A stretch of DNA of 61,769 nt from Peptostreptococcaceae bacterium (GCA_025210335.1 JAOARY010000031.1:1-61769); one strand, 5' to 3'; shown: positions 47,757 to 57,235, counted from the first letter of the stretch. Numbers and translations: made by a program. Notes: generated by a model not told the origin, from the letters alone.

Positions 47757-48998
47757 TTAATAATTTTTATCCATCTTGTAATTACCCAAAATTCTTATAT
47801 CATTTGAATTTCTTTTCATATTTTCTAATGCTCTTTTTATATTACCATCTTTTAAATTACCTTCAATATCTATATAAAAATTATATTCCTTTAATGTGTC
47901 TTTAATTGGTCTTGATTCTATCTTTAACATATTTATATTATTTTCATAAAGTGATTTTAAATGTGTGTAAAGCATACCCTTTTCATGTTTGATATTAGTT
48001 AGTAAACTAATTTTATTGCTTTCCTTTGATGTATTTAAATTTCTTGAAAGAATGAAAAATCTCGTATAATTTAAATCACTATCTTCTATATTTTCTTTTA
48101 ATATCTTTAAATCATATTCCAAACAAGCTTGTTTTGATCCAACAGCAGCAATATGTTTTTGATTTTTGTCTTTTACTATATATGCTCCTCTTGCTGTATT
48201 TTCAACACAATATTTTTTTACACTCTTTTGTAAAAAGAAATTATTGCATTGTTTGAACCCTTGAATATGAGTATATACTTCTTTTATATCCTTTAATGAA
48301 CTATCTTTAGTTCCTATAAGATGTTGATTTATTTTGATTGATATTTCTGCGTTTATATATACATCATATTTCTTTAACAAATCATAAACCTTAGTAATAG
48401 AACCTGTCGAACTATTTTCTATTGGAATAACAACATAATCAACCTCTTTATTTGTAAGCCCCTTTACCAAATCTTCAAATTCATTATATCTTTTTATAGT
48501 TTTAACTTTCCCTTTAAAATATTCTTCCAATGCCTCATTTGAAAAAGCACCCTTTAACCCTTGATGTCCTACTTTTAAGACCCTAGCCTCTTTCTTTTCA
48601 ACTGCCAAGTCTTTAATATCCATCTCTTTTTTTATTGCTACATCCTTATTAAGTTTTTCTTTTTTCCCTTTATTACAATAACCTTCTTTAATATCCTCAT
48701 CTTTATTATAGTCTTGCCTTAATATATTTTTCTTTTGAACTTCTTTGCTATGCTTCAATATATTTTTGTAAATATTAATTATAAGATTTTCATTATCTGT
48801 AGTTGTTTTTTTTCTTATATTATTTAATATATTTTCTTCCCTTTTTTTATCATAAACCTTTAAATTTTTAGACTTTTTGATATCTGAAATATCCTTACAA
48901 AGCTTTATTCTTTCCTCTAATAAATTTATAATATCTTTATCTATATCATCAATATTCGTTCTTAAACTATCTATTTTATTTTCTACTTTATCTTCCAT
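47757..48998 (-). CDS. pheA: Bifunctional chorismate mutase - prephenate dehydratase
   Basis: 413 residues. Residues 5-85 are an AroQ-type chorismate mutase (DSLRTNIDDIDKDIINLLEE). About 86-135 is a Lys/Glu-rich linker, longer than in E. coli PheA. About 140-320 is prephenate dehydratase (VGHQGLKGAFSNEA, VIPIENSSTGSI, NYTRFFIL with the TRF triad), and the last 75 residues are an ACT domain with the ESRP motif for phenylalanine feedback. It turns chorismate into phenylpyruvate. The ATG at 48998 follows AAAGGAG by 8 nt. Its position fits the Phe-rich leader of this operon. Confidence 0.95.
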   Translation of the reverse strand: MEDKVENKIDSLRTNIDDIDKDIINLLEERIKLCKDISDIKKSKNLKVYDKKREENILNNIRKKTTTDNENLIINIYKNILKHSKEVQKKNILRQDYNKDEDIKEGYCNKGKKEKLNKDVAIKKEMDIKDLAVEKKEARVLKVGHQGLKGAFSNEALEEYFKGKVKTIKRYNEFEDLVKGLTNKEVDYVVIPIENSSTGSITKVYDLLKKYDVYINAEISIKINQHLIGTKDSSLKDIKEVYTHIQGFKQCNNFFLQKSVKKYCVENTARGAYIVKDKNQKHIAAVGSKQACLEYDLKILKENIEDSDLNYTRFFILSRNLNTSKESNKISLLTNIKHEKGMLYTHLKSLYENNINMLKIESRPIKDTLKEYNFYIDIEGNLKDGNIKRALENMKRNSNDIRILGNYKMDKNY

Positions 48999-49058
48999 TA
49001 AAAAAACTCCTTTCAAATATCAAAAGCCCTTAAATTTATAGCTTTTATTAATTAATTA

Positions 49059-50063
49059 TCATATAATTTCTTTTATTTTATTTATTGATTTCATAAGATT
49101 CGAAAAATTCTTATACTTAAGCGACTGAGCTCCATCTGATAATGCATTTTTTGGGTCATTATGCACTTCTATCATAAGTCCATCTGCTCCAATTGCAACT
49201 GCTGCTTTTGAAAGAGGTTCAACCATATTCCATCTACCAGTTGCATGACTTGGATCTATTATTATAGGTAAATGACTCAGTTCTTTTATAGCAGGAACAA
49301 CTGCCAAATCAAGTGTATTTCTAAGATATGTCTCAAAAGTTCTAATTCCTCTTTCGCATAATATGACATTTTCATTGCCTTGACTCATTATATATTCAGC
49401 AGCCATCAAAAATTCTTCAATTGTAGCTGACATACCTCTTTTTAAAAGTACTGGTTTATTAGTCTTTCCAACAGCTTTTAAAAGTGCAAAGTTTTGCATA
49501 TTTCTAGCTCCGATTTGAATAATATCTGCGTATTTACTAACAACCTCCAAATCATCAACACTCATAAGTTCTGTAACCATTGGCATATTAGTTAAATTAG
49601 ACGCTTCTTTTAAATATTTCAAGCCTTCTTCCTTAAGACCTTGGAAACTATAAGGTGATGTTCTAGGCTTGAATGCTCCACCTCTTAATATATTAGCTCC
49701 TTGTTTTTTAACTTCCTTCGCAATATCAATAATCTGTTCCCTACTCTCAACCGAACAAGGCCCTGCCATTACTATAACTTGGTCTTTTGCTCCAATTCTT
49801 ACTCCTTTAATCTCAATTATGCTGTCTTCCTCTTTCATCATCCTACTTACTAATTTATAAGGTGATTCAACTTTTAATATATCTTCAACTTCCAAATTAG
49901 ACATTATATAATCTTTTGAAACTCTTTTAGTATCTCCTATTAAACCTATTATTGTTTTATTTTCACCTATTGTTAATTTTGTTTTTACACCTTTCTTTTC
50001 AATATCTTTTGCAATTTCTTCAATTCTTTTAATATCAGTATTTGATTTTATAACTATAACCAT
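49059..50063 (-). CDS. aroF: DAHP synthase (type I-beta, with N-terminal ferredoxin-like domain)
   Basis: 334 residues. The N-terminal 70 residues (VIVIKSNTDIKRIEEIAKDI) form the ferredoxin-like regulatory domain of Thermotoga-type DAHP synthases, which mediates inhibition by Tyr/Phe. The barrel has VMAGPCSVES, GGAFKPRTSPYSFQG and IDPSHATGRW. It joins PEP and erythrose-4-phosphate, the committed step. ATG at 50063 is 8 nt after AAGGAG. First structural gene after the attenuator. Confidence 0.96.
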   Translation of the reverse strand: MVIVIKSNTDIKRIEEIAKDIEKKGVKTKLTIGENKTIIGLIGDTKRVSKDYIMSNLEVEDILKVESPYKLVSRMMKEEDSIIEIKGVRIGAKDQVIVMAGPCSVESREQIIDIAKEVKKQGANILRGGAFKPRTSPYSFQGLKEEGLKYLKEASNLTNMPMVTELMSVDDLEVVSKYADIIQIGARNMQNFALLKAVGKTNKPVLLKRGMSATIEEFLMAAEYIMSQGNENVILCERGIRTFETYLRNTLDLAVVPAIKELSHLPIIIDPSHATGRWNMVEPLSKAAVAIGADGLMIEVHNDPKNALSDGAQSLKYKNFSNLMKSINKIKEII

Positions 50064-50095
50064 ATTAAACACTCCTTTAAATTTAAGTATAAAAA

Positions 50096-50121
50096 AACAG
50101 AAGCCCCAAGGAACTTCTGTT
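50096..50121 (-). terminator. Attenuator terminator before aroF
   Basis: AACAGAAG (50096-50103) pairs with CTTCTGTT (50114-50121) around a 10-nt loop; on the minus strand it is followed by seven T. It lies between the leader ORF stop and aroF, so transcription of the operon must pass it. Confidence 0.88.
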
Positions 50122-50150
50122 ATAAAAATCTAATATAAAATTTTATCTAA

Positions 50151-50303
50151 TTAAATTGATAAATAATTTCTATAATAAAAATCCTCTTTTAAAAAACATT
50201 TTATTAAATTTTTCCATCTAAAAAAGCTAGCGCTAAAACTAAAGCCCCAGAAAAACATAAAATATCTATGAAATTGGTTAGATGAAATATTATTTAATAA
50301 CAT
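50151..50303 (-). CDS. Aromatic-rich leader peptide of the aro/phe operon
   Basis: A 50-codon ORF starting at an ATG 7 nt after AAAGGAGG. Residues 11-30 read FHRYFMFFWGFSFSASFFRW, and the whole peptide has 10 Phe, 2 Trp and 4 Tyr. It lies 49 nt downstream of a consensus promoter and is followed by the terminator at 50096-50121. This is the arrangement of E. coli pheL and other attenuation leaders: ribosomes stalling for charged tRNA-Phe (or Trp/Tyr) would favour an antiterminator. I did not resolve the antiterminator pairing. Confidence 0.8.
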   Translation of the reverse strand: MLLNNISSNQFHRYFMFFWGFSFSASFFRWKNLIKCFLKEDFYYRNYLSI

Positions 50304-50351
50304 GTTTCTTCCTCCTTTGATTTTTATTTTAAAATTATTATATTGTTATGT

Positions 50352-50380
50352 ATTGTATAGAAAATCTTAATACATGTCAA
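50352..50380 (-). promoter_or_regulatory. Promoter of the aro/phe operon
   Basis: On the minus strand TTGACA (50375-50380), a 17-nt spacer and TACAAT (50352-50357). It is the strongest promoter match in the window. Confidence 0.88.
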
Positions 50381-50777
50381 TATATTTTTTCGAATATTTT
50401 TTTTGATTTTCCTTAAAAACATTGAAAAATAAATGTTTCCAAAATTTAATAATTTATTATATTTTCTTTTTTCAAATTATGTTATATAATTTGGCTATCA
50501 ATAATATTACAATTATTAATTGGAATTATAGACAATACATGTGTGATTATACGAAAAATATAGTTCTAAATTCACACTTGAAAAGAACTTCACTTTTGTA
50601 TATTATGGTATTTAGCAAATAATAAAAACTATGTATTAACTTAAATGAAATTTATAAAATTATATTTTATGTTTTTTGAATGGTTACACTTGTTTTTTAT
50701 TTTTTTTAACATATTTTTTCAATTTGTTTTTCATCACTATTAATTTCAATGAAATAATGTTAAAGGAAGTGAATATA

Positions 50778-50981
50778 ATGGAAATTTTAGACTATAAGAC
50801 TTCACAAAATATGCTCATATCAAAATTAGGAAAAACGGATGTTTTGTATGATTATGTTATGCTCCTAAAATCCAAATCGTCAGGATCAAGAAAAATCGCT
50901 AGCGATGAATTGGAATCAATGATAGGAGAATTAGAAGTAATTAGTGAAAAAATAGATCGTGGAATAAACAGATATTTCTAA
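50778..50981 (+). CDS. Small protein of unknown function
   Basis: 67 residues, soluble, mixed charge, mostly helical (KIASDELESMIGELEVISEKI). The ATG at 50778 follows AAAGGAAGTG; the frame is open further upstream, but that part is an unlikely Phe-rich extension. The codon pattern and terminator directly after suggest a real gene. No family recognised. The 470-nt stretch 50304-50777 otherwise holds the divergent aro promoter and AT-rich sequence. Confidence 0.6.
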   Translation: MEILDYKTSQNMLISKLGKTDVLYDYVMLLKSKSSGSRKIASDELESMIGELEVISEKIDRGINRYF

Positions 50982-51060
50982 ACTACATATAAAAATATAA
51001 ATAGAGGAATAAAAAAGTAGTCGTTATATTTTATAATGAGATTTCAGGGTTTATAATCAT

Positions 51061-51116
51061 AAAAAGGAACTTTATTTAAATGATTTAAAAAAATCATTTA
51101 AATAAAGTTCCTTTTT
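51061..51116. terminator. 25-bp perfect bidirectional terminator
   Basis: 51061-51085 pairs perfectly with 51092-51116 around a 6-nt loop, with T-runs on both strands. It separates the small plus-strand gene from aroE. Confidence 0.8.
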
Positions 51117-51186
51117 ATTCTGTCATTAAAAAAAATTGTAATTTAATGATATATAAAGCTATTTTAGAGTTTATAACCACAATATA

Positions 51187-52041
51187 TTAATTTAATTTCA
51201 AATCTTTTAAAATACCTTCTTTAACTAAATTTATATCTTCAAACTTATAATCAAACCAAATTTCTTGAGCTAAAAGAGCCTGATAAATAAGCATATTGAT
51301 ACCATAAATTATCTTGTGATTCTTCTTTTTTGCCTCTTTTAAAAATAATGTTTCATGAGGCTTATATACAATATCACAAAATACACAAGTCGATTTAAAA
51401 CCATCAATCAAAATAGGTGTTTTATTCTCATTTGGATACATACCTAAAGAAGTAGTATTTATCACTATATCATATTTAGAATTTTTTAGATTTAAATTAG
51501 ATATAGCATTAAATTTAAATTCTTTATCTTTAAAATTAGATCTTAAATCCAAAACCAAAGCCTGTGCTTTTTTATAATTTCTATTTACAATATCTATATT
51601 TGAATTTTCCTTAAATGAAAGTGCAAAAGCAATTCCTCTAGCTGCTCCACCAGCACCCAAAATCAATATATTTTTATTTTTCAAATCTATATCTTCATCC
51701 TTCAATGACATATAAAATCCTAACCCATCTGTATTAAATCCCTTTATTTTTCCATTATCAAATTTGATAGTGTTAACTGATTTCATCATATTTGAAAGCT
51801 CATCAAGTTCATCTATATATCCTATTACTTCTTCCTTGTAAGGAATAGTTATATTTAGCCCTTTTATATTCATATACTTAAGTCCGTTTATTACTTTATC
51901 CAAATTATCCTTAACATCAAATGCTAGATATGCATAATTTTTAGCTACAATTTCTAATGCTTTATTGTGTATAAAAGGAGAAGATGTTTTTCTTGTATCT
52001 TCTCCAATAAGTCCTATTAACCTAGTTTTATCATCAATCAT
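51187..52041 (-). CDS. aroE: Shikimate dehydrogenase
   Basis: A 284-residue NADPH-dependent enzyme reducing 3-dehydroshikimate. Motifs are SSPFIHNKA (shikimate binding), NITIPYKEEV with catalytic Lys, NTDGLGF, and GAGGAARGIAFAL (nucleotide fold). ATG at 52041 lies 8 nt after GAGG; the GTG at 52050 is within the ribosome site. It is 13 nt after the WG-repeat gene stop and so is transcribed separately from the main aro operon. Confidence 0.95.
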   Translation of the reverse strand: MIDDKTRLIGLIGEDTRKTSSPFIHNKALEIVAKNYAYLAFDVKDNLDKVINGLKYMNIKGLNITIPYKEEVIGYIDELDELSNMMKSVNTIKFDNGKIKGFNTDGLGFYMSLKDEDIDLKNKNILILGAGGAARGIAFALSFKENSNIDIVNRNYKKAQALVLDLRSNFKDKEFKFNAISNLNLKNSKYDIVINTTSLGMYPNENKTPILIDGFKSTCVFCDIVYKPHETLFLKEAKKKNHKIIYGINMLIYQALLAQEIWFDYKFEDINLVKEGILKDLKLN

Positions 52042-52054
52042 ATAACACACCTCA

Positions 52055-53500
52055 TTATTTTAAAACAATTTCACCTTTTTTATTTATATAATATGCCTCA
52101 TCATCTTTATAAACAGCTGATAGACCTTCACTAAATTTTTGAACTCTATCATATTCATAATCGATAACTAGCTTTCCATTTTTATCTATAAATCCCCATT
52201 TTTCATCTTTACAAACAGGTGCCAAACCTTCCTTAAAACAATATACTTTATCAAATTTACATTCTATATCCAATACTCCATCTTCACTCATAAAGCCCCA
52301 TTTATCTCCAATTTTGACTCTTATATGACCTTCAACAAACATCGGGCCTATTTCATCATATATAGGCTTTGTTATTAGATTTCCCAAAGTATCTACCATA
52401 CCTATTTTACCATCTTTTTTTAATCTTATATATTTGCTACTATTAAAATATATTTCATCATAATCAATATCAATCATATTCTCAAAATCAGTATTTAATA
52501 TATATTCCTTATTCTTTTGTTTTACATTATACAAATCCAAATCACTTATATATACTACTAACCCATCAATAAATCCAAATTTGTTTACACCCTTATTATC
52601 AATAACCGCAGATTTTTTATTCTTACTTACAATCATGATATCTTCATTTACAAACCACTCTATATCAACATCATGTATATATTCATTTTTTATATTTAAA
52701 AGTTTTAATACCTTTATATTTTCATCAAAACTATAAAAGGCACTGTTTTTTCCATTATTTAAATCATCATCTCTATGAAAATAATATTTCCCCTTATTAT
52801 AATTTATAAAATACAAAGGATTTTCATTATCCTGCTCTTCCTTTGTTGGATCATAATCATCTAAATAAGTCTTCCCATTTTTATCTACTAAAAACTCACC
52901 TTTTTTAATATTTTTTCTTTTTATCCCTAATTTTTTTAAATCATCAACAGAAGGGTCAAATTGTCTTGATGTCACAGCAAAATTTTTATCAAAATTAAGA
53001 CCAAAACTCAACTTGTCTATCAACACATTTCCATTATAATCTATATATTTACCAAACCCTTCTTCCTTTACAAAGGCATAACCTTGTTTGAATTGATATA
53101 ATCTATCGTATTTAGGTTCTACCAAAATCTCCTTATCCAAAATATAATGACCATATTTGTTATTCGCTCTTAAAATATATACATTGTCATTTACTTTTGT
53201 CAAAAAATCATATTTAGGTTCTATTACTATATTACCATTATTATCTATGAATCCGTATTTCTTATTCTTTTTAAAATAAGCTTTATTATGACTCATATTT
53301 GATATATCCTCAAACCCTTCTTTGTTTAATATCCTCCCCATTTTATCAATAAGATAACATTTTCCTCCAATTTCCACTCTTGCAAAATTATTTTTAAATG
53401 TCGATACATATTTAAAATTATGCTCAGTTTTACAACCGCTTAGTATAAATATTGAAATTATAAGTAAAAAAAATATCTTTTTTACGTAAACCATTTGCAT
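52055..53500 (-). CDS. WG-repeat lipoprotein
   Basis: 481 residues. The lipobox is LSGC (about Cys22). The rest is built of beta-propeller-like WG repeats of about 35 residues (KYGFIDNNGNIVIEPKYD, KWGFMSEDGVLDIECKFD, KWGFIDKNGKLVIDYEYD), at least seven counted, with divergent ones in the middle. WG-repeat proteins are thought to mediate binding; no enzymatic motif is seen. It is upstream of and coupled to aroE, a pairing I cannot explain functionally. Two ATG codons three positions apart are possible starts. Confidence 0.85.
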   Translation of the reverse strand: MQMVYVKKIFFLLIISIFILSGCKTEHNFKYVSTFKNNFARVEIGGKCYLIDKMGRILNKEGFEDISNMSHNKAYFKKNKKYGFIDNNGNIVIEPKYDFLTKVNDNVYILRANNKYGHYILDKEILVEPKYDRLYQFKQGYAFVKEEGFGKYIDYNGNVLIDKLSFGLNFDKNFAVTSRQFDPSVDDLKKLGIKRKNIKKGEFLVDKNGKTYLDDYDPTKEEQDNENPLYFINYNKGKYYFHRDDDLNNGKNSAFYSFDENIKVLKLLNIKNEYIHDVDIEWFVNEDIMIVSKNKKSAVIDNKGVNKFGFIDGLVVYISDLDLYNVKQKNKEYILNTDFENMIDIDYDEIYFNSSKYIRLKKDGKIGMVDTLGNLITKPIYDEIGPMFVEGHIRVKIGDKWGFMSEDGVLDIECKFDKVYCFKEGLAPVCKDEKWGFIDKNGKLVIDYEYDRVQKFSEGLSAVYKDDEAYYINKKGEIVLK

Positions 53501-53649
53501 TTCACCACCTTAATAAACATTTAACGGACTTAATATATTATAACATCTATTATATTTTATTTTTAATATAATTTAGAGTATAATATTAGTGATACATTCT
53601 TTTACTTTGATATATTGATTTACAAAAATAAAAAAAGGACGTGTTATAA

Positions 53650-54780
53650 TTGAAAAATATCTTTGTTCAGAAAAAACGTAAGCCTATATTTTCCATAGCA
53701 ATATTAATATTATCATTTTTATTAATTTACATAAATATGACTTTATCTAAATTTCCAAAAATAATAGATAAATTCTACTCTAATGGATTTAATAAATTTC
53801 TAAGAGAAAATTTAAATAAAACATCTTCTATTATGCCATTTTCCTTAGCAGAATTACTTATATTAATATTTTTTGTCTTTTTAATTGTTCAAATAACAAG
53901 ATTTGTAAAATCATTATTCTCTAAAGATAAGGAAAATAAAAATACCTTTAAAATATTTAAAAGCACTCTAATAACATTAGCAAGTCTATACTGTATATTC
54001 TTAATCGTATGGGGCTTTAATTATAATAGATCTAGTCTTTTAGATGATTTAAAAACTAATGACACATCCTTATCATATAACAAATCAGATTTGATAAATC
54101 TTTGTACAGCACTTATAACAGATGCTAATCATTTAAGAGAGAATTTAAATGAAGATGAAAATAAAATCTTTGAATCAAAAAAGACCTTAAGTGAATTATC
54201 TTTGGATCTAAAAAAAGGTTATAACAATATATCAAATGAATTTCCGTTTTTAGATGGATTTTATAATAACCCTAAAAAAGCAATGTCTTCAACATTACTT
54301 TCCTATATGGGTATTAGTGGATTTTACTTCCCATATACAGGTGAAATCAATATTAATATGAATAATTCAGATTTTATGATACCATCTACATTGGCTCATG
54401 AAATAGCTCATCAAAAAGGAATAGCAAAAGAAGATGAAGCTAATTTCTTAGCATATTTAACATGCATAAATCATCCAGAAGATGAAATTAAGTATTCAGG
54501 CACAATGCTTGCTCTTATACATTCTATGAATGAATTATATGAACTAGACAAAGAAAGTTATAAAAATTTAGTAGATACATATTCACTTAAAGTATCCACA
54601 GATTTAAAATCGCATTATGAACTTTGGTCTTCATATTCAGGGCCATTAGATGATTTATTTACTAAATATAATAATTTATTTTTAGCTTCAAATGGGCAAA
54701 GCGAAGGTGTTAAATCATATTCAAAAATGGTTGATCTGGTTATTAATTATAATAAATTAAAAGAAAATAAATCTAATTAA
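53650..54780 (+). CDS. DUF3810-type membrane metallopeptidase-like protein
   Basis: 376 residues. Three membrane segments lie in the first 135 residues (about 14-30, 70-90, 105-125). An extracellular domain with a zinc-metalloprotease motif follows (TLAHEIAHQKGIAKEDEANF: HExxH plus downstream Glu). This layout matches DUF3810 proteins. The TTG start has AAAGGA 10 nt upstream. Monocistronic. The substrate is unknown. Confidence 0.85.
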   Translation: MKNIFVQKKRKPIFSIAILILSFLLIYINMTLSKFPKIIDKFYSNGFNKFLRENLNKTSSIMPFSLAELLILIFFVFLIVQITRFVKSLFSKDKENKNTFKIFKSTLITLASLYCIFLIVWGFNYNRSSLLDDLKTNDTSLSYNKSDLINLCTALITDANHLRENLNEDENKIFESKKTLSELSLDLKKGYNNISNEFPFLDGFYNNPKKAMSSTLLSYMGISGFYFPYTGEININMNNSDFMIPSTLAHEIAHQKGIAKEDEANFLAYLTCINHPEDEIKYSGTMLALIHSMNELYELDKESYKNLVDTYSLKVSTDLKSHYELWSSYSGPLDDLFTKYNNLFLASNGQSEGVKSYSKMVDLVINYNKLKENKSN

Positions 54781-54786
54781 AAAATT

Positions 54787-54830
54787 AAAAGGCAATCTCA
54801 AAATTATTTATTCTTTTGAGACTGCCTTTT
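54787..54830. terminator. Terminator after the DUF3810 gene
   Basis: 54787-54803 pairs with 54814-54830 (17 positions, one internal mismatch) around a 10-nt loop, with flanking T-rich sequence. Confidence 0.75.
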
Positions 54831-54909
54831 AAATTTATATATATTTCATATATTTAATATGATGTATTTAAAATTTTTTGATACTATTACTTAAGCTCTA
54901 TCAAATTAT

Positions 54910-55440
54910 TTATAATAAACAATTTTCTTTTTTTAACTCTATATAATCATCATTTAACATCTCTTTTATTTTTTCATATTTTAATAATTCATCCAAATCT
55001 TTTTTTTCTATAATTATTTTAAATACTATATCGTTATCCAAAAATAATATTATAGTATTTATTAAATCCTCTATATCACAATTTTCTTTAGAATAATTTA
55101 TTTTTATATTTAATTTTGAAAAATCTATTCCATAAGCTAAGAACAAAGATGTTGAACCATTAGTTTCTAAATATATATTTTTGATTTTATCAAATTTTGA
55201 GAATTTAACCAAGAAAGCTATATAATAATCATAAACTAAATATTCACAAGAATATCTAAGCTCCAAATCAAAATCCCCATTGATTTGTTCAAACTTTTCA
55301 ATTTCCTTTGAAAACAAATCTAAATCTTTCTTATCTTCAATGATTCTAGGTATTTCTCTTTTATGTCTTGTACTTTCTTCTACCTTACAACCCCCTTCAC
55401 AACTTGATAATTTTGTTTGATATGATAATATTTTTTCCAT
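54910..55440 (-). CDS. Unknown protein with a radical-SAM-like half-barrel pattern but no iron-sulfur motif
   Basis: 176 residues, soluble. The centre reads KIKNIYLETNGSTSLFL, then LNIKINYSKE and VFKIIIEKKDLDEL, the strand order of the middle of radical SAM barrels (ETNG followed by K-I-I). The CxxxCxxC cluster is absent; only CEGGC occurs at 14-18 and CLL at the end. It may be a degenerate or partner protein, or the likeness is chance. Monocistronic with its own terminator (55529-55572 belongs to the other side). Confidence 0.6.
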   Translation of the reverse strand: MEKILSYQTKLSSCEGGCKVEESTRHKREIPRIIEDKKDLDLFSKEIEKFEQINGDFDLELRYSCEYLVYDYYIAFLVKFSKFDKIKNIYLETNGSTSLFLAYGIDFSKLNIKINYSKENCDIEDLINTIILFLDNDIVFKIIIEKKDLDELLKYEKIKEMLNDDYIELKKENCLL

Positions 55441-55528
55441 AATAAATACCCCTTTTTTGTTTTTATGTTAATTAAAATATTTATACCCACTATTTTACAC
55501 TATTTTGCCCATAAAAAAACAAAAAAAT

Positions 55529-55572
55529 AAAGATGATAGAAGAATAATTAATTTTCTTCATATCATCTTTTT
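55529..55572. terminator. Terminator downstream of asnA
   Basis: AAAGATGATA (55529-55538) pairs with TATCATCTTT (55561-55570), extended by GAAGAA/TTCTTC. T-runs on both strands, 76 nt after the asnA stop. Confidence 0.75.
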
Positions 55573-55647
55573 ATTATCTACATATATAATTTCATTTATT
55601 AATTCAAAATTATAATAATTATATTAACTTTCTTATTAATTAAATTC

Positions 55648-56658
55648 TTATAATAATTCTATTCCAGCTTCTTCACAAACCTTAATCATTTCTTTTGGCC
55701 ATATTGAAGCTTGAACTTCACCTATATGTGCTTTTTGTAAGAAGAACATACATATTCTTGATTGTCCAATTCCTCCACCTACAGTGTATGGAAGTTCTTT
55801 GTTTAATAATTTTTTGTGGAATTCTAATTCAGCTCTTTGTTCACAACCTCTAATCTTTAATTGCTTAGCTAAAGACTCTTCACAAACTCTAATTCCCATT
55901 GATGATAATTCAAACGCTCTTTGTAGTACTGGGTTCCAGAATATTATATCTCCGTTTAAATCCCAATCATCATAATCTGGAGCTCTACCATCATGTATTT
56001 CACCTGATTCTAACGCTTTACCTATTTGCATTATAAATACAGCTTTTTTCTCTTTTGCTATTTGATCTTCTCTTTGCTTAGCTGTTAATGTAGGATACAT
56101 ATCTTCTAACTCTTGAGTAGTAACAAAAGTAATCTCTTCTGGTAAAAATCCTTTTATAGCAGGATATTCTTCTTCAATAAATGACTCTAATTTCTTAAAT
56201 ACAGAATAAATACCTTTAACAATTTCCTTTAATTTATCTAAATGTCTTTCTTCTTTAGTTATTATCTTTTCCCAATCCCATTGATCTACATATATAGAAT
56301 GTAAGTTATCAAAATCTTCATCTCTTCTTATAGCATTCATATCTGTATATAGACCTTCTCCAGTAGAGAATTTATATCTAGCAAGAGCCATTCTTTTCCA
56401 TTTTGCTAAAGAATGCACTATCTCTGCATAACTTTCATTGTCTCCTTTTAATGTAAATCCAACAGGTCTTTCAACACCATTTAAGTCATCGTTAAGTCCC
56501 GTTTCAGGCTTTACAAATAGTGGTGCAGAAACTCTTGTTAAACTAAGTTCTTTTGATAATTCTTTTTGGAAAAAATCCTTAACTTTCTTAATCGCAACTT
56601 CCGTTTGTCTTAAATCTAAACTACTCTTATAATCTTTTGGTAATATTAATTGTTCCAT
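55648..56658 (-). CDS. asnA: Aspartate-ammonia ligase (asparagine synthetase A)
   Basis: 336 residues, related to class II aminoacyl-tRNA synthetases. Signatures are [39 protein letters not shown], and [14 protein letters not shown]. It makes asparagine from aspartate, ammonia and ATP. ATG at 56658 is used because it begins the conserved N-terminus ([10 protein letters not shown]) and AGGAG lies 10 nt before it. The mRNA leader of about 620 nt includes a T-box, so expression should rise when a cognate tRNA is uncharged. Confidence 0.95.
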   Translation of the reverse strand: MEQLILPKDYKSSLDLRQTEVAIKKVKDFFQKELSKELSLTRVSAPLFVKPETGLNDDLNGVERPVGFTLKGDNESYAEIVHSLAKWKRMALARYKFSTGEGLYTDMNAIRRDEDFDNLHSIYVDQWDWEKIITKEERHLDKLKEIVKGIYSVFKKLESFIEEEYPAIKGFLPEEITFVTTQELEDMYPTLTAKQREDQIAKEKKAVFIMQIGKALESGEIHDGRAPDYDDWDLNGDIIFWNPVLQRAFELSSMGIRVCEESLAKQLKIRGCEQRAELEFHKKLLNKELPYTVGGGIGQSRICMFFLQKAHIGEVQASIWPKEMIKVCEEAGIELL

Positions 56659-56870
56659 TTTTAAAACACTCCTCATTTTCATAATCTTTTTAATTTTTTT
56701 AATATTTTTTTTATTTTTAATTTTATGATTTTTGATATTAAACTAAAATCTTATTTCTTTTTTATTTTTTATAGATTTTCGTTTAATCCTTGTAAAAACT
56801 TTAATTATGCTTTATAATTTTATTTGTAAAAACTTTTTTAAAACACTCATTTTTTTATGTCTTTTTATTT

Positions 56871-56897
56871 ATACAAGGTATTCCTTGTATTTTTTTT
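56871..56897 (+). terminator. Plus-strand terminator-like hairpin inside the asnA leader
   Basis: ATACAAGG/CCTTGTAT with a 4-nt loop, followed by eight T on the plus strand only. It lies between the T-box and asnA on the opposite strand. No plus-strand gene ends here. Confidence 0.5.
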
Positions 56898-56932
56898 ATA
56901 CCCAAATGGCTTTTTTTGTTATTTTAGGTATT

Positions 56933-57235
56933 AAAAAAAGCTCCCGATCCCTTGATATTAAATCAAAGGGACGAAAGCTTGTATATACATTCGCGGTACC
57001 ACCCTAATTGGTTAAAAACCCACCTTTACAAGTACGGACTAAATAGTCGATACTCTCTGATTATAACGTATCATCCACGTCTAAGTCTACTAAGCCTACG
57101 CCTTTCGGTTAGAAGCTCAAAGATGTTCTTCAGTAAAGAATCCGTATTAGGCTTACACCAACCCTAACTCGCTATAACATCAATCCAAACTTACTCTTCT
57201 TTTCACAGCCTTTAAAATAAATCTTGCAAGTTTAA
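56933..57235 (-). promoter_or_regulatory. T-box leader of asnA
   Basis: On the minus strand the core GGTGGTACCGCG (56992-57003) is perfect. It is followed by the terminator: TCCCTTTGAT pairs with ATCAAGGGA (56962-56971, 56948-56956) and then seven T (56933-56939). Upstream is a stem I region with AGCGAGTTAGGGTTGGTG and GAACATCTTTGAGC, typical of clostridial T-boxes. I could not place the specifier codon with certainty: an AAC (Asn) triplet is at 57108-57110, but a competing alignment puts GCT before AGTAG. The distance to asnA is unusually long (about 275 nt). Confidence 0.88.

Noticed and set aside
56807..57167. Plus-strand ORFs across the T-box region
   Set aside because: They are the complement of structured T-box RNA, without ribosome sites.
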